From NCBI RefSeq assembly GCF_040807025.1, contig NC_090943.1, positions 730,356 through 794,355 of the forward strand: a stretch of DNA of 64,000 nt. The letters run 5' to 3'. Both the position numbers and the translations under genes were made by a program. The notes under the pieces are model-generated. The model was given only the letters and a program-made list of their open reading frames with translations. It did no database searches and had not been told where the DNA came from. This DNA is from Struthio camelus. Taxonomy: Eukaryota; Chordata; Aves; Struthioniformes; Struthionidae. Positions 59,655 to 64,000 of the stretch are shown here, one piece after another (position 1 is the stretch's first letter; every line of letters begins with the position of its first letter).

Positions 59655-60560
59655 ATGTGCGAAGACAAGCAAGTAAAGGAGACAGAGCTAAGGCTGGTGC
59701 TTGTTGGTAAAACCGGAGGTGGGAAAAGCGCGACGGGAAACACCATCCTCGGGAGGAGAGCATTTGAGTCACGTCTAGGGGTGCAGGCAGTGACGCAGAG
59801 GTGCGCAAGCGCGAGTACTGTCTGGCAGGGCAGGAGGGTTTTGGTCACAGACACGCCTGCCATTTTTGACACGCCGAGGTGCAGCAAGGAATCGTACCAA
59901 GAGATTGCACGTTGCCTGCTGCTGTCTGCACCAGGTCCTCATGTGCTGGTGCTGGTGACCCAGCTGGGCCGGTACACAGAGGAGGATGAGGTCGCTACAA
60001 AGCAAGTCTGGTGCATCTTTGGGCATGAGGCCATGAAGCACACGATTGTCCTCTTCACCCGGAAGGAAGACTTGGGGGACGGCTCCCTACATGAGTACGT
60101 GACGGACACTGACAACACAGCTCTCCAGAGACTAATTCGAGACTGTGGAGACCGGTACTGTGCTTTTAACAACACGGCAACTGGAGCAGAACAGGACACC
60201 CAGGTCAGAGAACTGCTAGAGCTCACTCAGAGGGTGGTAAAGGGGAATATAAATTCTTATTACACAAACAAACTCTATTCCCAAGCCACGTTGGTCCTCA
60301 GTGGGAATGAGAGAGATTTTGAAGAAAAATGCAGAGTCTTTGGAAAGCTAGTGGAGCAACAGCTAAACACCCAGAAAGCCTCATGGGGAGCAGATTGCTG
60401 TTGCATGGTGGGTCGGGTGGCAAGAGCAGTGTACAGCAGTCCATGGCTAGATTGTTATTGCACACTTAAAATGATTCTGTGGGTTGTACATTTTATATGT
60501 CGGGTGTCTTCCTGGGGATGGAGGCAGGTTGTATCACTGTATATTCGCTTCTTTGGTTAG
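59655..60560 (+). CDS. GIMAP-B: canonical AIG1-type GTPase, 301 residues
   Basis: GTPase of the immunity-associated protein family, implicated in lymphocyte survival and membrane traffic. The acceptor CTGCTCTGGACAG opens the exon at 59653, two bases before the ATG, giving 301 residues, the usual length for the family. An upstream open stretch in the same frame (from 59436) is intronic. G1 is GKTGGGKSATGNT with Lys24 intact; G3 is DTPAIFD (66-72), where many GTPases have DxxG; G4 is TRKEDLGD (135-142); G5 is CAFNNTATG (169-177). A helical region with SYYTNKLYS (201-209) follows, as in other family members. The C-terminus (about 262-300) is hydrophobic and Trp-rich (MILWVVHFICRV at 273-284), consistent with a membrane anchor as in GIMAP1/2/5. 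Which mammalian GIMAP it corresponds to cannot be told by eye. Confidence 0.93.
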   Translation: MCEDKQVKETELRLVLVGKTGGGKSATGNTILGRRAFESRLGVQAVTQRCASASTVWQGRRVLVTDTPAIFDTPRCSKESYQEIARCLLLSAPGPHVLVLVTQLGRYTEEDEVATKQVWCIFGHEAMKHTIVLFTRKEDLGDGSLHEYVTDTDNTALQRLIRDCGDRYCAFNNTATGAEQDTQVRELLELTQRVVKGNINSYYTNKLYSQATLVLSGNERDFEEKCRVFGKLVEQQLNTQKASWGADCCCMVGRVARAVYSSPWLDCYCTLKMILWVVHFICRVSSWGWRQVVSLYIRFFG

Positions 60561-60772
60561 CATTGGATGACTTTATATTGTCTTACTTTTTCCCTGGTAA
60601 TTGCACCATGTTGCTTAATAACACAGTTGATTTCCATTGTAGCGCTGTTGAAGTCTTTGTTCTGTGTTATGGCCTAAGACTCTGTTAGTATAAAACAAAT
60701 GCACAAAGTGAGAGGCTACTGACTCATTTATACTTGCTTTCTAGTAAAGTGACACCGTAGTGTCCGTGGAGG

Positions 60773-60778
60773 ATTAAA
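60773..60778 (+). terminator. Possible poly(A) signal ATTAAA of GIMAP-B
   Basis: ATTAAA, the commonest variant signal, is followed by a GTGTGT stretch about 213 nt after the stop. No AATAAA lies nearer. Confidence 0.4.
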
Positions 60779-60779
60779 T

Positions 60780-63740
60780 GTGTGTAAAAGTTGGGAACAT
60801 GCAGGACCAGTCTGACAGCAGTATGTCCTCTAAAAGTCCTTGTACTCAGACATTGGACTTTTCAGAGAAGCTCTGGTTTCTGCCAGGAGATCCAGCAGAG
60901 CCGTCTCCTGCTTTGCTTCAGCAGCTTTAGGAGCGCCTCTATGACTGATTATAAGAAAGGGAAGGGATAACCAGAACCCATAGGTGGGTGACCTAGATGT
61001 AAGCAGGCCTGTGATGTTAGGTAGCAGCCAAGAACTAAACCCATCTGGGACATGGAGATTATGGCAAGACAAGCTCTGAGTGGGATTAAGGTTTGTATCA
61101 CAGCAGGTGTGAAACTTAATCTCGCTGTGGCACATTTAGGGAAGATGCAAGCAAGCCATGGAGCTGCACAGCTGCTGACACTCGAGCCTAGTGGTGATAG
61201 CATTGTATCTGCCAAAGCAAACAACTCCATCCAACTTGTGGAAGCTGCTGTGCACCAACTAGCTCTGTGCTGGTAGCTGCATGGCACTGTCTGAGGAGAG
61301 AGAAGTCCTGTTCTTTTCCCCAGGGCCTGTCTCTGCCTTGTAGGGAAGAGTTTCCAGAGAGTCTTCTCCTTGTGCACACTGTGTGGTCTGTCAAATGCAG
61401 TCACTGTGTTGGAGAAAGCCCAAAGAACAGTTCCCCCTGTACCGTCTTTTGTTTTGTACTCACCCAGCAATGGGCGAGGGGCAGAAGAGACAGGGGTATG
61501 CCCAGTGTGGCAAGGCCAGGAGTCCAAGGCCTTGTTGGCGCTGCAGTGCTGGGTAGCGCTGGAGGTGCTGGAGCAGCCAAGGCTCTCCCCTGCTGGCGTG
61601 ATGGTACAGCCACAGGACATGTATCAGAGCAGTGGTCCTTTCCTGGCCTCGCTTGCTTGCTTGTTCTGTGCTGATGCGTGAACTGATGTGCTCCCAGACA
61701 CCCTGTCAGGATGGATGGGATTCATGGCATCTGTAAAGCCCTGGTCCCTCACACTACATTCAGTTGCCCACACAGTGGGAATGCCATTGGGGCTGTCCTG
61801 GGGTGTCTCAGACATCCCTGGGGACCTGTGGCACAGGCCCAATGGGTGCATGTTCCTTGCTGGAGTAGTGTGGCCACCAGCCAGGGAACCCCAGGGCACC
61901 TGACCCAGGACAACAGCCAAGATGAACACCAGAGCTGTGCCTCAGCCTGCAGGAAATTGAAGGGTCTGTTCCTGGCCGGAAGATGGGCAAAGGAGAAGAG
62001 GAGGATGGAAATGCAACCAGAACCTGGGAGAGCCAGAAGAGAGGCTTCTGCCTGGCATGCTCAGGGTAAGTGCTCAAGGGCTGCTCTTCCTTCCTGCCCC
62101 TCCTCATGCGATGAAGGCTGGGGGAAGGTGTCGAGGCACAGGGAAGCCTTACTCCCCACTCAGGGCACTGGCTCCAGGAAGCAGCTCGGTTGACCTTCAA
62201 CACAATGTCCATGGACACCTTGCTGGCCTCAGTACCTTATGGATGTCAGACTGAGCTGCGATTCCCCCACTGCACAGCACCACTTGTCCAGGATCTACCC
62301 ATCCCCAGTGCTGGGGGCAGCCCTGTCCTCCCATAGGATCAGGGGACAGAGGTGTTAATTCTGCCCCTGGAGGCTTGTCCCCTCAAGAAGGAAAGAAGTC
62401 CTGGAAATACCAGTATGGGTGGTGAGAGGACCGCTGGCTGGAGTGGCCAAGGAGCATGTGACAGCCTCTCTGGCACTGGAAAAGGGATAGGGCAAGTTGC
62501 AGGGTCCCCTTGCTGTCAGTGGGCACAGTGGGCTTCAGCCACAGCAGGCTTGATGGGATGATGTTTGAGATCTCCTGACTGCTGCAGGGCCAGACAGGCA
62601 CATCTCAGGTGTGCTGGCACAGCAGCAGCCTGTTTTGGGGAGCCCTCCACAGCCTGATAAGAGAGAGGGTGAAGGATACTCCAAACACAGAGTGGTTAAC
62701 CCAGGTGTCACCTGAGATAGGCACTATGAAAAGGAGAAGGGGACACTGAGAAAACCTGTGCTGGCCAGTACATACCTCCCTGGTGTCTTCCAGGTGCTTG
62801 TAAACTGATGTTTTCAGGGAATTTCAGTTAAGTTCCAGCCAAGTCCCAGGAAGGCCAGAATAAGTCCTGACACCTCACTTGTTAGCATAACACAAAGCAT
62901 CTGTCCTGTTACTAGTGGTGATGCTGCATTTTCTGGGCTACAAAGTGACATGGTGCAGACAGTATCAGTCACAGAAGGACATAACACCAGTGAGTCCAAG
63001 GCTCAATGACACTGCTGTGTCCCAAGGGCACAATCGCCCCTCCTCCCCCCCTCCCCAGCCCTTCCCCTTCCCCAGCTCAGTTTGCTCATGCCTGGAGCAC
63101 CAGACCCTTGCTTGACTGGTATGGTCAACAGGGACCAGCTGGCTGCATGGATGCTGGAGCACTGGGAGCCAAGCTTGGCACCGCAGGAGAGCGTTGCTTT
63201 GCCCATAGCTCCCAGAGCTATTGCCTGCATCATGACTAGTCACAACCGGAATTCCAGTCCTCTAGGACTTCAGGATAACCTGAAGTGATACCAAATAACC
63301 TCCTTTGCCTTCTTTCCTGGTGCTGTCTGCTCACACTGCTTGCTAACCCAAGGCTCTGATACATTGATGGTAAGGCTTGCTCACTTCAGATCTATCTGAG
63401 GAGGTCCTGGAGACCCAGGAGAGCAGCGGGTTAAAGCTCGGGGGTTGAGAGTGTGTGTGCAGGCACTTCAGAAATGGGAGCTGCCATAAGCAGGATATGA
63501 GTGTGCACTAGGTGCTCAAGCTGTACAGAGTGCGCGCCTTATGCCAGGGTGATGGTGTCACAGATGAGTGAGGATTGATGCACTTCACAGAATCACACGA
63601 TTCTGTCACAAGTAAGGAATCTCTCAACCTCGAGGAGTAACCTTGAGAGGTGTCCCTACTCAAGAGGAGATTCTGCCGTGCAACCCACTGCCATGCAGGA
63701 GAGCTCAATGAGCTCTGGGCTGACTTCTATTTATGGGGGA
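60780..63740. other. Downstream flank, nothing recognised
   Basis: No further GIMAP domain or other recognisable coding exon. An isolated donor-like CTCAG followed by GGTAAGTG at about 62065 has no partner. Confidence 0.35.
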
Positions 63741-63747
63741 AGATGAT

Positions 63748-63783
63748 TGACTCATACTATATTTGTATACCCGCCATATTTGG
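63748..63783 (+). promoter_or_regulatory. AP-1 site next to a CArG box
   Basis: TGACTCA (63748-63754) is a consensus AP-1 site, and CCATATTTGG (63774-63783) fits the SRF CArG consensus exactly. A GACGTCA core follows at about 63829-63835. Such a cluster could be a stimulus-responsive enhancer near the GIMAP genes; chance is possible. Confidence 0.25.
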
Positions 63784-64000
63784 GTGGGTGCATGCTTAAG
63801 TAGCCTCTGGCTATGTACTATTTATGGAGACGTCAGGTTGGGGTGGGGGCGGGGGCGAGAGAGCACATCAGGGGAGGGGAAAGAGCACACTATCACAGAT
63901 GGATACCATAGACGTCTAGGGACATCTGAAAATGGTCACATCCCAGAGGCAGGTGCCCAATGGGTAGGGGAAGGAAAAGCTAAGTAATGGTAAGACAGAT

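Noticed and set aside
63590-63620. CAGAATC-ACAC-GATTCTG inverted repeat as a possible hairpin RNA or CR1 tail
   Set aside because: Only seven paired bases with no flanking CR1 sequence; too short to support either.
1-64000. CRISPR arrays, tRNA, rRNA, and retroviral or other capsid-bearing elements
   Set aside because: None of the diagnostic patterns were seen. All recognised mobile DNA is CR1 LINE.

Overview
The window reads as vertebrate nuclear DNA, almost certainly from a bird. Six CR1 LINE fragments carry the sauropsid CR1 tail (repeats of TTCTGTGA), genes have GT-AG introns, and very GC-rich blocks full of G-runs alternate with ordinary DNA. The gene order is chemerin (RARRES2, minus), two C2H2 zinc-finger genes (plus) and two GIMAP GTPase genes (plus). 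This matches the mammalian order RARRES2-REPIN1-ZNF775-GIMAP, so it is an old conserved block.

Region 1 (1-5.8 kb): a complete four-coding-exon RARRES2 on the minus strand, with probable 5' and 3' noncoding exons and a 62-63 bp minisatellite in its first coding intron. A CpG-rich, probably bidirectional promoter lies at about 5.3-5.78 kb (ETS, TCTCGCGA, CRE-like and GC boxes, and a perfect 19-bp tandem duplication).

Region 2 (5.8-18.0 kb): the first zinc-finger gene. A 1.7 kb minisatellite of 38-bp G-rich units follows the promoter. A second promoter-like patch with ZNF143-type motifs lies at 11.2 kb. Phase-compatible exons at 14.03 (candidate), 14.88 (KRAB-B-like) and 15.26-18.00 kb encode about 16 good zinc fingers.

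Region 3 (18-30.5 kb): noncoding and CpG-island DNA split by a 1.9 kb CR1. A pentamer-based compound minisatellite (27.9-28.7 kb) lies just upstream of the second zinc-finger gene (seven fingers, 29.64-30.45 kb).

Region 4 (30.5-47.4 kb): mostly intergenic, with four CR1 fragments, a T19G15 homopolymer switch and degenerate decamer repeats. No protein gene is recognised.

Region 5 (47.4-64 kb): the GIMAP cluster. GIMAP-A (exons from 50.0 kb, GTPase exon 52.03-52.67 kb) has a long acidic N-terminal extension and Arg in place of the P-loop Lys. GIMAP-B (59.65-60.56 kb) is a canonical 301-residue GIMAP with an intact P-loop. Two CR1 copies in opposite orientation, nearly identical over about 475 bp, flank GIMAP-A.

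I saw no tRNA, rRNA, CRISPR or recognisable retroviral genes. Exon limits and noncoding exons are read by eye from splice signals and reading phase.
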